DNA of 31,577 nucleotides, taken from NCBI GenBank assembly GCA_947374505.1, contig CANCCE010000004.1:1-31577 (forward strand), given 5' to 3'. The stretch comes from Comamonadaceae bacterium. Its GTDB lineage: Bacteria; Pseudomonadota; Gammaproteobacteria; Burkholderiales; Burkholderiaceae_C. This document shows, piece after piece, positions 14,607-22,474 of the stretch. The notes below the pieces were generated by a model, which was not told where the DNA came from, ran no database searches, and was given only the letters and a program-made list of their open reading frames with translations. Position 1 is the first letter of the stretch; the number at the start of each line of letters is the position of its first letter. Both the position numbers and the translations under genes were made by a program.

Positions 14607-16966
14607 GCTTTACCGGAAAGCCTGTGCCACGTCAGGAGGACCTGAGACTGGTCACCGGACGCGGTCAATACACCGACGACTTTGTCCTGCCAGGCCAGGC
14701 CTGGGCCGTGTTTTTGCGCTCACCCCATGCCCACGCGGGGGTGCGCAGCATTGACACCAGCGCCGCCTCCAAAATGCCGGGTGTGCTCGCCGTTCTCACG
14801 GGTAACGACTATCTGGCTGAAGGCTTTCGTGGCGTCGACCACGTACCCAACCCCCTGGATGCGGTAGACCACAAGGTCAAGGCCTTCACGACTTCGACCA
14901 CGGGCACCGTCTACCAGCGCCGGCAACTACCGCTTCCGGTGGACAAAGTACGTCATGTTGGCGAGGCGCTGGCGATGGTCGTGGCAAAAACACAGCTGCA
15001 GGCGCGCGACGCTGCCGAAGCCATTGTGGTCGACTACGAGGTGCTGCCAGCCGTGGTCCGGGGTGATGATGCCCTCGCTGAGCATGCGCCGCGTGTTTGG
15101 GATGATCTTCCAGGCAATCTGTGCTTTCATGTACAGCTTGGCGACCGTCAGAAGGTTCGGGACACTTTTGCCGGGGCTGCCCATGTGGTTCGACGCGAGT
15201 TCCGAAATAGTCGAATCGTCAATTGCCAAATGGAGCCCCGCTCAGCCCTTGGCAGCTACGACACCGCTACGGACAACTGGACGCTGATCTCAGGCAGCCA
15301 GGGCGTGGTCCGTCAGCAAGCCGGCTTGGCGGATGCGTTTGAAATTCCTGCCGAACGCATTCGCGTGGTTTCCCCGGATGTCGGCGGTGGCTTTGGCCCG
15401 CGCAATTCTCTGAACATGGAGCAAGTTGCCGTGCTGTGGGCTGCCCGCCGCGTTGGATGTCCGGTCAAGTGGACCAGTGATCGCAGCGAAGCTTTCGTCA
15501 GTGATTACCAAGGTCGAGACCTGATCATCCGCGCCGCCTTGGCGTTTGATGCTGAGGGTCGCATCTTGGCCATGGATAACCAGATGATCGGTAACGTCGG
15601 TGCACACGCGGTGTCTTACGTGCCCATGTCAAACGCTTCGCGGGTGGCCACCAGCGTTTACGATGTCCCCGAGGTGGCCTTAGAGATCTCGGCGGCTATG
15701 ACCCACACGGTGCCCACTGGGCCCTACCGCGGTGCCGGTCGGCCTGAGGCCATGCACGCCATCGAACGCGTTCTGGACATTGCGGCAGCAGAGCTCGGTA
15801 TGGACCGGATTGAGATTCGGCGCCGCAACTTGATCCAGCATCACACCCTGCCGCGTCTCAGCCCGATGGGGCTTCCCTACGATGCGGGGAATTTTCCTGC
15901 CAATATGGAACGGGTGCTGCAGTTGTCCGACTGGGGCGGCTTTGCAAAACGGCGAGCCGACTCTGCCGCACGCGGGCGGCTGCGCGGCATCGGGTTGGCC
16001 AACTACATCGAATCACCGGTTGGCGCACCTCGCGAGCGCATCGAACTTCATGTGGACGGCGAAGGGCGGATCGACATCGTTTCGGGGACACAGTCGACAG
16101 GACAGGGACACGAGACCACTTTCGCGCAGGTGGTGGCCGACCAGCTTTCGCTCCCCTTGGACCGTATTCGGCTACGCACTGGCGACACATCATTTGTCAA
16201 AGTCGGTGGTGGTTCGCATTCCGACCGCTCGATGCGTTTGGGCGGTACGCTGCTACTGCAGGCATCGGCGCAATTAGTCGAGAAAGCGCGTGTGGCTGCA
16301 GCTGATCGACTTCGGGTGGCGCCCACTCGATTGCATCGCGATGGCGATGCCTTTGTCCTGTCCCGATGGTGGTGGCGAGACCGCCGCATGGCCTGGGCTG
16401 ACATCGCGAGACACATCGCCGTGAACGGCCTGCCAGAGGATCGCACTCAGCGCAAGCTGTCAGCGGCGGCTGAGTTTGTCGGCCGCATACCTGCCTACCC
16501 AACTGGGGCCGCAGTTTGCGAACTGGAAATTGATCCTGATACGGGCGACGTTGAGCTGACGCGCTACTCTGCTGTGGACGACGTTGGACTGGCAATCAAC
16601 CCACTCATCGTCGAGGGTCAGATCCACGGGGGATTGGCTCAAGGCCTCGGACAGGCACTTTGCGAAGGCTATGCGCTTGACTCTCGCAGCGGACAAGTCT
16701 TGGCCGGTTCCTACATGGACTACCGGTTGCCACGCGCCGGCCTGCTGCCAAAACTGTCCATCGAGCTTGCCAACGACCCGACCCTGGGTAATCCGCTGGG
16801 CGTGAAGGGTGGCGGAGAAAGCGGCATCACCCCGGCAACCGCCGCCACTTACAACGCGCTTGCCGACGCCTTATCGGACTACACCCGCGAAGAACTCCCC
16901 ATGCCGGCGACGGCGTTGGCGCTATGGCAAGTTATCCACCCCGAGGAGCAAATTCAACATGAGTGA
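14603..16966 (+). CDS. Molybdenum hydroxylase large (molybdopterin) subunit, CoxL form II-like
   Basis: A 787-residue catalytic subunit of the xanthine-oxidase family. It has the N-terminal a/b hammerhead domain (about 15-150) and the molybdopterin-binding region with VGGGFGPRN (about 260-268). The active-site loop PYRGAGR is at 374-380, and the catalytic glutamate is E739 in GVKGGGESGI. True CO dehydrogenase (form I) has a CSFR loop carrying the Cu-ligating Cys; this RGAGR loop is the form II type, found in hydroxylases of other or unknown substrates. It probably adds a water-derived hydroxyl to an aromatic or N-heteroaromatic ring. It starts at GTG 14603, overlapping the previous stop. Its own end overlaps the next ATG by eight bases, indicating tight coupling. 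Confidence 0.9.
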   Translation: MSFTGKPVPRQEDLRLVTGRGQYTDDFVLPGQAWAVFLRSPHAHAGVRSIDTSAASKMPGVLAVLTGNDYLAEGFRGVDHVPNPLDAVDHKVKAFTTSTTGTVYQRRQLPLPVDKVRHVGEALAMVVAKTQLQARDAAEAIVVDYEVLPAVVRGDDALAEHAPRVWDDLPGNLCFHVQLGDRQKVRDTFAGAAHVVRREFRNSRIVNCQMEPRSALGSYDTATDNWTLISGSQGVVRQQAGLADAFEIPAERIRVVSPDVGGGFGPRNSLNMEQVAVLWAARRVGCPVKWTSDRSEAFVSDYQGRDLIIRAALAFDAEGRILAMDNQMIGNVGAHAVSYVPMSNASRVATSVYDVPEVALEISAAMTHTVPTGPYRGAGRPEAMHAIERVLDIAAAELGMDRIEIRRRNLIQHHTLPRLSPMGLPYDAGNFPANMERVLQLSDWGGFAKRRADSAARGRLRGIGLANYIESPVGAPRERIELHVDGEGRIDIVSGTQSTGQGHETTFAQVVADQLSLPLDRIRLRTGDTSFVKVGGGSHSDRSMRLGGTLLLQASAQLVEKARVAAADRLRVAPTRLHRDGDAFVLSRWWWRDRRMAWADIARHIAVNGLPEDRTQRKLSAAAEFVGRIPAYPTGAAVCELEIDPDTGDVELTRYSAVDDVGLAINPLIVEGQIHGGLAQGLGQALCEGYALDSRSGQVLAGSYMDYRLPRAGLLPKLSIELANDPTLGNPLGVKGGGESGITPATAATYNALADALSDYTREELPMPATALALWQVIHPEEQIQHE

Positions 16967-17699
16967 GACCCCATTACAGGACAGCGTGCTGGTCGAGTAC
17001 CGCGACGCAATATTGACCCTGACGCTGAACACGCCGGCGAATGGCAACCTCATCGATGCTGAGATGGGGGCGACCATCATCAGGGCACTCTCAACCCTAG
17101 ACGATAGCGTTCGCTTGGTTTGCCTTCGCGGGGCAGGCGCTGATTTTTGTGCCGGCCGGGTTTCCCCCACGCCACCGCCTAGCGCCTCTCCGCCATCAGG
17201 AGAGCGCCTGCGCCAAACGGTCGCATTGCCGGCACTTGCGTTATACGACGCAATCAAAGCCGTGCCGGTACCGACACTCGCGATCGTCCAAGGACGCGCA
17301 ATCGGCGTTGGCACCGCGCTTGCAGCGGTGTGTGATTTGACCCTCGCAGCCGAGGATGCCCAATTTCAGATACCTGAGATGGAGCGCGACATCCCGCCAA
17401 CCCTGGTGATGGCCGCGCTTTGTGACCGCGTGCCTCTTAAAAGCCTGGCGTATCTGGTGCTGAGCCGGCGCGCGTGGAGTGGTCGCGAAGCACAAACCGC
17501 GGGTCTGGTCAGCGTGACTTGTCCTGCTGAAGTGTTGCAAGCCGAGGCGCAATCGCTGATCAGCACGCTGGTGGTCTGCGCACCGGTAGCGCTGCGCGCC
17601 TGCAAGCAATACCTGAGTCATGCACCCGGCATGAACCCCGCGGCAGCAAGCGCCTTCGCCGGTCATTTGGCGGGCACCGCGCTGTCGGCACGTTACTGA
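16959..17699 (+). CDS. Enoyl-CoA hydratase/isomerase (crotonase) family protein
   Basis: A 246-residue crotonase-fold protein. The CoA-binding/oxyanion region is seen as RGAGADFCAGR (57-67) and GRAIGVGTALAAVCD (112-126). In rat crotonase two glutamates act (E144, E164). Here the first is replaced by Ala120 while the second is present as Glu140 (QIPEMERDIPP). One-glutamate members are commonly isomerases, hydrolases or ring-opening enzymes rather than hydratases, so the exact reaction is open. A Pro/Ser-rich insertion (VSPTPPPSASPPSGE, 68-82) replaces the usual AGAD loop. The start at 16959 gives an eight-base overlap with the Mo-subunit gene. Its place in the operon suggests a CoA-thioester step in the pathway. 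Confidence 0.85.
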   Translation: MSETPLQDSVLVEYRDAILTLTLNTPANGNLIDAEMGATIIRALSTLDDSVRLVCLRGAGADFCAGRVSPTPPPSASPPSGERLRQTVALPALALYDAIKAVPVPTLAIVQGRAIGVGTALAAVCDLTLAAEDAQFQIPEMERDIPPTLVMAALCDRVPLKSLAYLVLSRRAWSGREAQTAGLVSVTCPAEVLQAEAQSLISTLVVCAPVALRACKQYLSHAPGMNPAAASAFAGHLAGTALSARY

Positions 17700-17736
17700 A
17701 TCCTACCGACGAATTGCCACGAGGAGACGCAAGCAC

Positions 17737-18738
17737 ATGACCCGCAAACTTTCAACCCAGATGGATAGGCGGCGCTTGCTGGCAAGCACACTGGCTGCTT
17801 CGATGGCTGGCGTGTGGGCTGTTTCAAACGCCGCTGCCGCCGAATGGCCCGATAAGCCCTTACGCATGTTGGTGGGTTACCCGGCAGGCAGCGGCATAGA
17901 CAGTGTTGCCCGTCAACTTGCGCGCCAGCTGGAGGTGTATACCGGGCAAGTTGTGATTGTCGACAACCGCCCCGGGGCATTTGGCAACATTGCAGCACAG
18001 ACAGTAGCTGCAGCCAATGGTGATTCCAACACACTCTTGTTCACGCCGAATTCGACCCACGCGGCCAATGTTCACTTATTTCGCAAGCTCCCGTTTGACC
18101 CGGTCAAAGACTTCACACCCGTTGCAACTGTCGCGACACTGAGCTTTGTCCTCGTGTGCGATCCGAAGGCAGTTGATGCAACCCATGTCACACAGTTGAT
18201 TCAGGCTATTCAACGTGAACCGGGGCGCTGGGCTTATGGAACCGGCAACGCCACGGGAATGGTCGCTGGTGCTATGTTCAAGAGCCAAGCCGGTCTCGAC
18301 CTCTTAGGCGTTCCCTATAAGGGCGTACCGCAAGCCATGACAGACTTGCTTGGCGGACGAGTTCAGATGGTGTTTGCCGACGCTACCCTCGCCATCCCCC
18401 TGGTGCGGGCAGGAAAGCTGCGCGCCCTGGCCGTCACCGGCCAGCGTCGTATGGCGGCACTGCCGCAGGTGCCGACCATGGCAGAGTCGGGATTACTCGG
18501 CTATAACTTAACCGGCTGGTTTGCCGTATTTCAATCGGCTGGCGTACCGATGAAAAATAATGCGCGGATGTCTGCGCTGGTGCAACGAGCTCTCAGGGAG
18601 CCGTCGATGGCCGAATTTCTTCGCAACATTGGTGCCGAGCCGGAACCCTCTACCCCTGAAGAACTGGCTCGCCGTGTGACTGAAGACACCGAACGTTGGG
18701 GCCGACTGGTCAAACTAGCCGGCATAGAGCCTGAATGA
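17737..18738 (+). CDS. TTT (Bug-family) periplasmic substrate-binding protein 1
   Basis: A 333-residue exported binding protein of the tripartite tricarboxylate transporter family. The N-terminus has a twin-arginine-like MDRRRLLAST followed by a hydrophobic stretch and an AAAA cleavage region (near 33). The mature protein starts EWPDKPLRMLVGYPAGSGIDSVARQL, the usual Bug opening, with the ligand loop around here and the conserved GVPYKGVPQAMTDLLGGRVQ near 190. These proteins bind carboxylates, often aromatic acids, and hand them to a TctA/TctB permease, but no permease gene is in the window. GAGG lies upstream of the ATG. It lies in the catabolic series directly before the UbiD-type gene. Confidence 0.92.
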   Translation: MTRKLSTQMDRRRLLASTLAASMAGVWAVSNAAAAEWPDKPLRMLVGYPAGSGIDSVARQLARQLEVYTGQVVIVDNRPGAFGNIAAQTVAAANGDSNTLLFTPNSTHAANVHLFRKLPFDPVKDFTPVATVATLSFVLVCDPKAVDATHVTQLIQAIQREPGRWAYGTGNATGMVAGAMFKSQAGLDLLGVPYKGVPQAMTDLLGGRVQMVFADATLAIPLVRAGKLRALAVTGQRRMAALPQVPTMAESGLLGYNLTGWFAVFQSAGVPMKNNARMSALVQRALREPSMAEFLRNIGAEPEPSTPEELARRVTEDTERWGRLVKLAGIEPE

Positions 18739-18778
18739 CAGCAGCGAAAAAACAAATATCACCCTTTGGAGACATTCC

Positions 18779-20380
18779 TTGAGCCCCATTCTTGATTCGG
18801 TCGCAGGCCCCGGTAACCCGCCTTTATCGGCCTCAATTCCGGCCCTCACACCAGCCATCGCTACGGACCTGGAGCGCCATGACCTTCGCCGTTTTTTGGC
18901 CGATCTGGGCGCCGATGAAGTCCAGCGGATCAGCGAGCCTACCGACCTGGCGGAAGTCGCATCGCGCCTGGAAGGTAACCCCAAGGCCGTTTGGATTGAA
19001 CGTCCGGCGGATGAAGGCGTGGCTCTGTGCGGCAACGTGGCGGGCAGCCGAACGCGCCTGGCCAAAGCCTTCAACACGACCCCTGAAAAACTGTTGGCTG
19101 AAGTACTTCACCGCCTAAAAAACAAGGGGGAGGTGGTGGAAGTCCCGCGTTCCGTGGCGCCTGTGCAGCAGGTGGTCTTGACGGGTGATGACTGCGACTT
19201 CACTCGCTTACCGGTGCATTTACAGCATGGCCTTGACGGGGCACCCTATATCTCCGCATCGATTGATTTTGTGATTGACCCCAGCACTGGCTTGACCAAT
19301 GTGGGCGTGCGTCGCTTGATGCTGCGCGGACGTCGCACGGCGGGCATTGACCTGATGGCGCCGTCTGATTTGCGTGCCATCTACATTGCCCAGGCCCAGC
19401 GCGGCGAACGCTTGCCGATTGCCTTTGCCGTGGGAACCCATCCGATTGACCACGTTGCGGCTACTCAGCGCGTCGCCGGCGACGAATTGGCGCTTCTGGC
19501 CGCGCTGCGCGGCGAGCCGCTGGGCGTGGTGAAGTGCGTGACCAATGATTTGCTGGTGCCAGCTGATGCCCAGTACATTTTGGAAGGCTACCTGGACGAA
19601 TGTGGTCATGTGGAGCCCGAAGGACCCTATGGCGAATTTTTAGGCTACTACGGTGTGGTTAAAAAGAACCCGGTGTTTCACCTGACAGCGATCACGCACC
19701 GGCGCAACGCTGTGTTCCAGACAGCCAGCATCAGCGGCCCGACCATGGCCCATACCGACACCGCTCAACTCTCGGCCTTCAGAACCGAGGTGACGGTGTG
19801 GCGCGCACTGGAAATGGCCGTCCGCGAGGTCACTGCTGTGTACACCAGCCCGGCCAGCGGCGGCATCTTCAATGTGCGCGTGGCGATGCGTCAGCGCGTG
19901 CCTGGCGAAGCGCGCAACGCCATCGCGGCGGTATTTGCCTGCTTGGCCAACGTCAAGCATGTTTTTGTGGTCGATCCCGACATTGATATTTTTTCAGACG
20001 ACCAAATGGAATGGGCGCTGGCCACGCGTTTTCAGGCCGACCGTGATTTTGTGCTCCAAAGCGGGATGCGAGCCATGCCGCTGGACCCGTCCCTCGAGGG
20101 CTCGCACCAAACCGCGAAAGCAGGATTTGACCTGACATTGCCTTTTTTGCGAGTCGGTACGCAGCGACCTATGGAGCACCGTATTCCCGCACCGCCGAAC
20201 TTGGATGGCGTGCGATTTGAGTCTCTGCAAGCGGCGCTGGAACACGGGCCCAAGTTGTTCGTCGAATTGATGGCTGCGAGCAGCAGCCGCGACGGGCGCG
20301 AGGTGGTGCGTTGGTTGGAAGACATGGCGGCTAGCCGCCCGATCGTGCGAGATGGTGAAGGGCGTTACCTGTTCGCCTGA
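18779..20380 (+). CDS. UbiD-family prenylated-FMN-dependent decarboxylase
   Basis: A 533-residue enzyme of the UbiD family, which reversibly decarboxylates aromatic or alpha,beta-unsaturated acids using prenylated FMN. The catalytic Glu-Arg-Glu set appears as Arg179 (NVGVRRLMLRG), Glu281 (VEPEGPYG) and Glu286 (GEFLGYYG), with the five-residue gap between glutamates known from Fdc1. The start is TTG at 18779, supported by GGAG seven bases upstream. No UbiX-type flavin prenyltransferase or small B/D-type subunit is in the window, so the cofactor must come from elsewhere. The cluster around it (Mo hydroxylase, flavin monooxygenase, two TTT binding proteins) suggests loss of a ring carboxyl group in an aromatic-acid pathway. 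Confidence 0.9.
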   Translation: MSPILDSVAGPGNPPLSASIPALTPAIATDLERHDLRRFLADLGADEVQRISEPTDLAEVASRLEGNPKAVWIERPADEGVALCGNVAGSRTRLAKAFNTTPEKLLAEVLHRLKNKGEVVEVPRSVAPVQQVVLTGDDCDFTRLPVHLQHGLDGAPYISASIDFVIDPSTGLTNVGVRRLMLRGRRTAGIDLMAPSDLRAIYIAQAQRGERLPIAFAVGTHPIDHVAATQRVAGDELALLAALRGEPLGVVKCVTNDLLVPADAQYILEGYLDECGHVEPEGPYGEFLGYYGVVKKNPVFHLTAITHRRNAVFQTASISGPTMAHTDTAQLSAFRTEVTVWRALEMAVREVTAVYTSPASGGIFNVRVAMRQRVPGEARNAIAAVFACLANVKHVFVVDPDIDIFSDDQMEWALATRFQADRDFVLQSGMRAMPLDPSLEGSHQTAKAGFDLTLPFLRVGTQRPMEHRIPAPPNLDGVRFESLQAALEHGPKLFVELMAASSSRDGREVVRWLEDMAASRPIVRDGEGRYLFA

Positions 20381-20449
20381 GAGATGAGGCACCGCTTTCA
20401 GGAAATGAGTCAAACGGAAACACTGAAGTAACACTTGAGGAGACAAACC

Positions 20450-21463
20450 ATGAACTTTTTGAATTCCCAAAACAAGCGCAAACTGGGTCTGGGCTTGGCC
20501 TTGACGATGGCCTTTTGCATGGCCGGGTTGACCCGCTCAGCCCAAGCGCAAAGTTCCATCCCTGAGTATCCGAACAGACCTATTCGCTTCATCGTGCCTT
20601 ACACCCCCGGTGGCTTGGGTGACTCGTTTGCGCGCGCCCTAGGCCAGGGCCTGAGCGAGCGTCTCGGCCAGCCGGTGGTCATCGACAACCTGCCGGGCGC
20701 CAGTCAGGCGATTGGCGCCGAAGCGGCTGCCAGGGCGCCCGCCGATGGTCATACCTTGTTCATGGGAACGCAGTCGGGTCTGGTGCTCAATAGCATCGCG
20801 CGCAAAAAGTTGCCCTATGACCCGGTGAAAGACTTCGCGCCGGTATCCATGCTGTTTTCCTCGCCACTGTTCTTGGTCGTGCATCCCAGTGTGCCGGCTC
20901 AATCGCTGGCGGAACTGATCACTTTAGCCAAGGCCCGGCCTGGCTACTACACAGTGGCCACGATCGGGGAAGGCACGTCGACCAATCTAATCTCGTTGAT
21001 GTTTCAGTCCAGTGCCAAGGTCAAACTTCTGCAAGTGCCCTACAAAGGAAGCGCACCGGCCATCACTGATGTTTTGGCGGGAACCGTCCATATGATGTTT
21101 GAAGGCGGCGCTTCGGCTTTGCCACATGTGCGCCAAGGCAAACTGCGGGCACTCGCTTCGTCAGCCGAAAAACGGACTGAGCGCAATTCGCCGGGCCTAC
21201 CGACCATGTCTGCGACGTTGCCCGGCCTAGAGCTGGAAACCTGGTTCGGCGTGGTCGCTCCAGCGGGCGTCCATCAGTCCATCATTGACCGGTTGAACTT
21301 CGAAATCAAACAGGTTCAGCGTTCGGCTCGAATGCAAGAGATGGCGGCTAATTTGGGGGCCGACATTTTTATCAGTTCGCCCGAGCAAATGGGCTCGCGC
21401 ATTAGCTCGCAGCTGACAGAGTTCGCCAAAGTGATGAAAGATGCGGGGATTGAACCGAAGTAA
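20450..21463 (+). CDS. TTT (Bug-family) periplasmic substrate-binding protein 2
   Basis: A 337-residue exported binding protein. A signal peptide ends near AQAQ (about residue 34). The mature part begins with PEYPNRPIRFIVPYTPGGLGDSFAR and holds the family segments LPYDPVKDFAPVSML and LQVPYKGSAPAITDVLAGTVHMMF. The start at 20450 is chosen over a TTG at 20435 because GAGGAG lies seven bases before this ATG. It is 69 bases after the UbiD-type gene on the same strand and probably ends the operon. It differs clearly from protein 1, so it is not a recent duplicate, and may bind a different intermediate or isomer. The ligand is unknown. Confidence 0.92.
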   Translation: MNFLNSQNKRKLGLGLALTMAFCMAGLTRSAQAQSSIPEYPNRPIRFIVPYTPGGLGDSFARALGQGLSERLGQPVVIDNLPGASQAIGAEAAARAPADGHTLFMGTQSGLVLNSIARKKLPYDPVKDFAPVSMLFSSPLFLVVHPSVPAQSLAELITLAKARPGYYTVATIGEGTSTNLISLMFQSSAKVKLLQVPYKGSAPAITDVLAGTVHMMFEGGASALPHVRQGKLRALASSAEKRTERNSPGLPTMSATLPGLELETWFGVVAPAGVHQSIIDRLNFEIKQVQRSARMQEMAANLGADIFISSPEQMGSRISSQLTEFAKVMKDAGIEPK

Positions 21464-21552
21464 GTCAAGGGGGGCTGCGGTGAGACCTGTTTGGCCTGGA
21501 CGCTGGCGTGGCCAGGCAAGCCCTGAAATACGTCATTGGATGCTCGCGTATT

Positions 21553-21581
21553 ATGGGTCGAACTGTCCCATACTGACCCAT
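21553..21581. promoter_or_regulatory. Nested inverted repeats over the lysR start (candidate LysR operator)
   Basis: ATGGGTC (21553-21559) and GACCCAT (21575-21581) form a perfect 7-bp inverted repeat whose right arm overlaps the lysR start codon (21580-21582). Nested within it, TATGGG (21552-21557) pairs with CCCATA (21567-21572). A TATTAT at 21549-21554 could be the -10 box, which would put transcription start within the repeat and leave only about 19 bases of leader without a Shine-Dalgarno sequence. Dyads of this kind at a lysR promoter are typical autoregulatory sites. Confidence 0.5.
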
Positions 21582-22473
21582 GAACCTGAATTTGAATCTT
21601 CGGCAACTCAAAGCCTTTCTTGGCGTTGCTGAAACCTGTAACTTCACCAGGACAGCCCAAAAGTTGCATATCAGCCAGGCAGCGCTGAGCTCGAGTATTC
21701 GTGAGCTAGAGGGTCAGCTGTGCTGCCGGCTGTTTGAACGCACAACGCGCAGTGTTGAACTGACCGCCGCGGGACGTGAGTTTTTGCCGGTTGCAACCAC
21801 CGTCGTTGGCAATCTGGAGGCGGTAACACATCAGCTCCAACACTTTGGGCAATACGGGGTCTCACGGCTCAGGTTGGGTTTCACGCCGATGCTGGCCTCC
21901 AACGTTGTGCCAGATGTACTGGACGAATTCCAACGTCAATTTCCGTCAGTGCAGGTGGAGGTGGTCGATGCAGGACCTCAAGAGCTTCAGCAGTACGTTG
22001 ACTCGGATGAAGTCGATGCAGCTTTTGGCGCCTTCGAACAGAAAATTTCAGGTATGAGCCATTTACAAATCATACCGGCCACGCTCATGCTGGTTTACAC
22101 CGACCAGTTTTCCGATATTGAAGAGCTCATCTCTTGGCCGCAGGTCTTCGAGTATCCCCTGATTGCCATGTCAGACAAGAGTCCGATCCAGCAACTCGTG
22201 AACGCCATGGCCAAGAAGACGGCATCGGACATCCGCTCCAGAATGGTCGTCAATCAGCTGGACACAGCCCTGGGCATGGTGGAAAAAGGATTCGGCGTTG
22301 CCGTCTTTCCCTCATTCGCGCAGACCGCCTGCCGGCGTTATAAGGTCCGCACAGCCAGTATTTTTCCGCCCGTCAACATCAATTACTTTCGCATCATGAA
22401 GGCCGGCAAGGACGCCAGTGCAGCGGTCGAAGGCATCACACAATTGTTGATTCCGCGTCTGCACCGCAGCTGA
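21580..22473 (+). CDS. LysR-family transcriptional regulator
   Basis: A 297-residue LysR-type regulator. The N-terminal helix-turn-helix (about 8-65) has the family pattern RQLKAFLGVAETCNFTRTAQ then LHISQAALSSSIRELEGQLC and LFERTTRSVELTAAG. The effector-binding domain follows (about 95-290). LysR proteins respond to pathway intermediates and control adjacent catabolic genes. It sits right after the catabolic series on the same strand and converges tail to tail with TTT protein 3, their stops separated by one base. No Shine-Dalgarno sequence is seen and a palindromic element covers the start codon. Likely targets are the upstream series and its own promoter. Confidence 0.92.
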   Translation: MNLNLNLRQLKAFLGVAETCNFTRTAQKLHISQAALSSSIRELEGQLCCRLFERTTRSVELTAAGREFLPVATTVVGNLEAVTHQLQHFGQYGVSRLRLGFTPMLASNVVPDVLDEFQRQFPSVQVEVVDAGPQELQQYVDSDEVDAAFGAFEQKISGMSHLQIIPATLMLVYTDQFSDIEELISWPQVFEYPLIAMSDKSPIQQLVNAMAKKTASDIRSRMVVNQLDTALGMVEKGFGVAVFPSFAQTACRRYKVRTASIFPPVNINYFRIMKAGKDASAAVEGITQLLIPRLHRS

Positions 22474-22474
22474 A

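Noticed and set aside
12772..16966. Aerobic CO dehydrogenase (coxMSL)
   Set aside because: The large subunit has the RGAGR loop rather than the copper-binding CSFR loop, and its neighbours are ring-acid catabolism genes.
12772..16966. Nicotinate hydroxylase NicAB
   Set aside because: That enzyme has no separate FAD subunit and carries cytochrome domains on the large subunit; here a full FAD subunit is present and no CxxCH motifs are seen in the Mo subunit.
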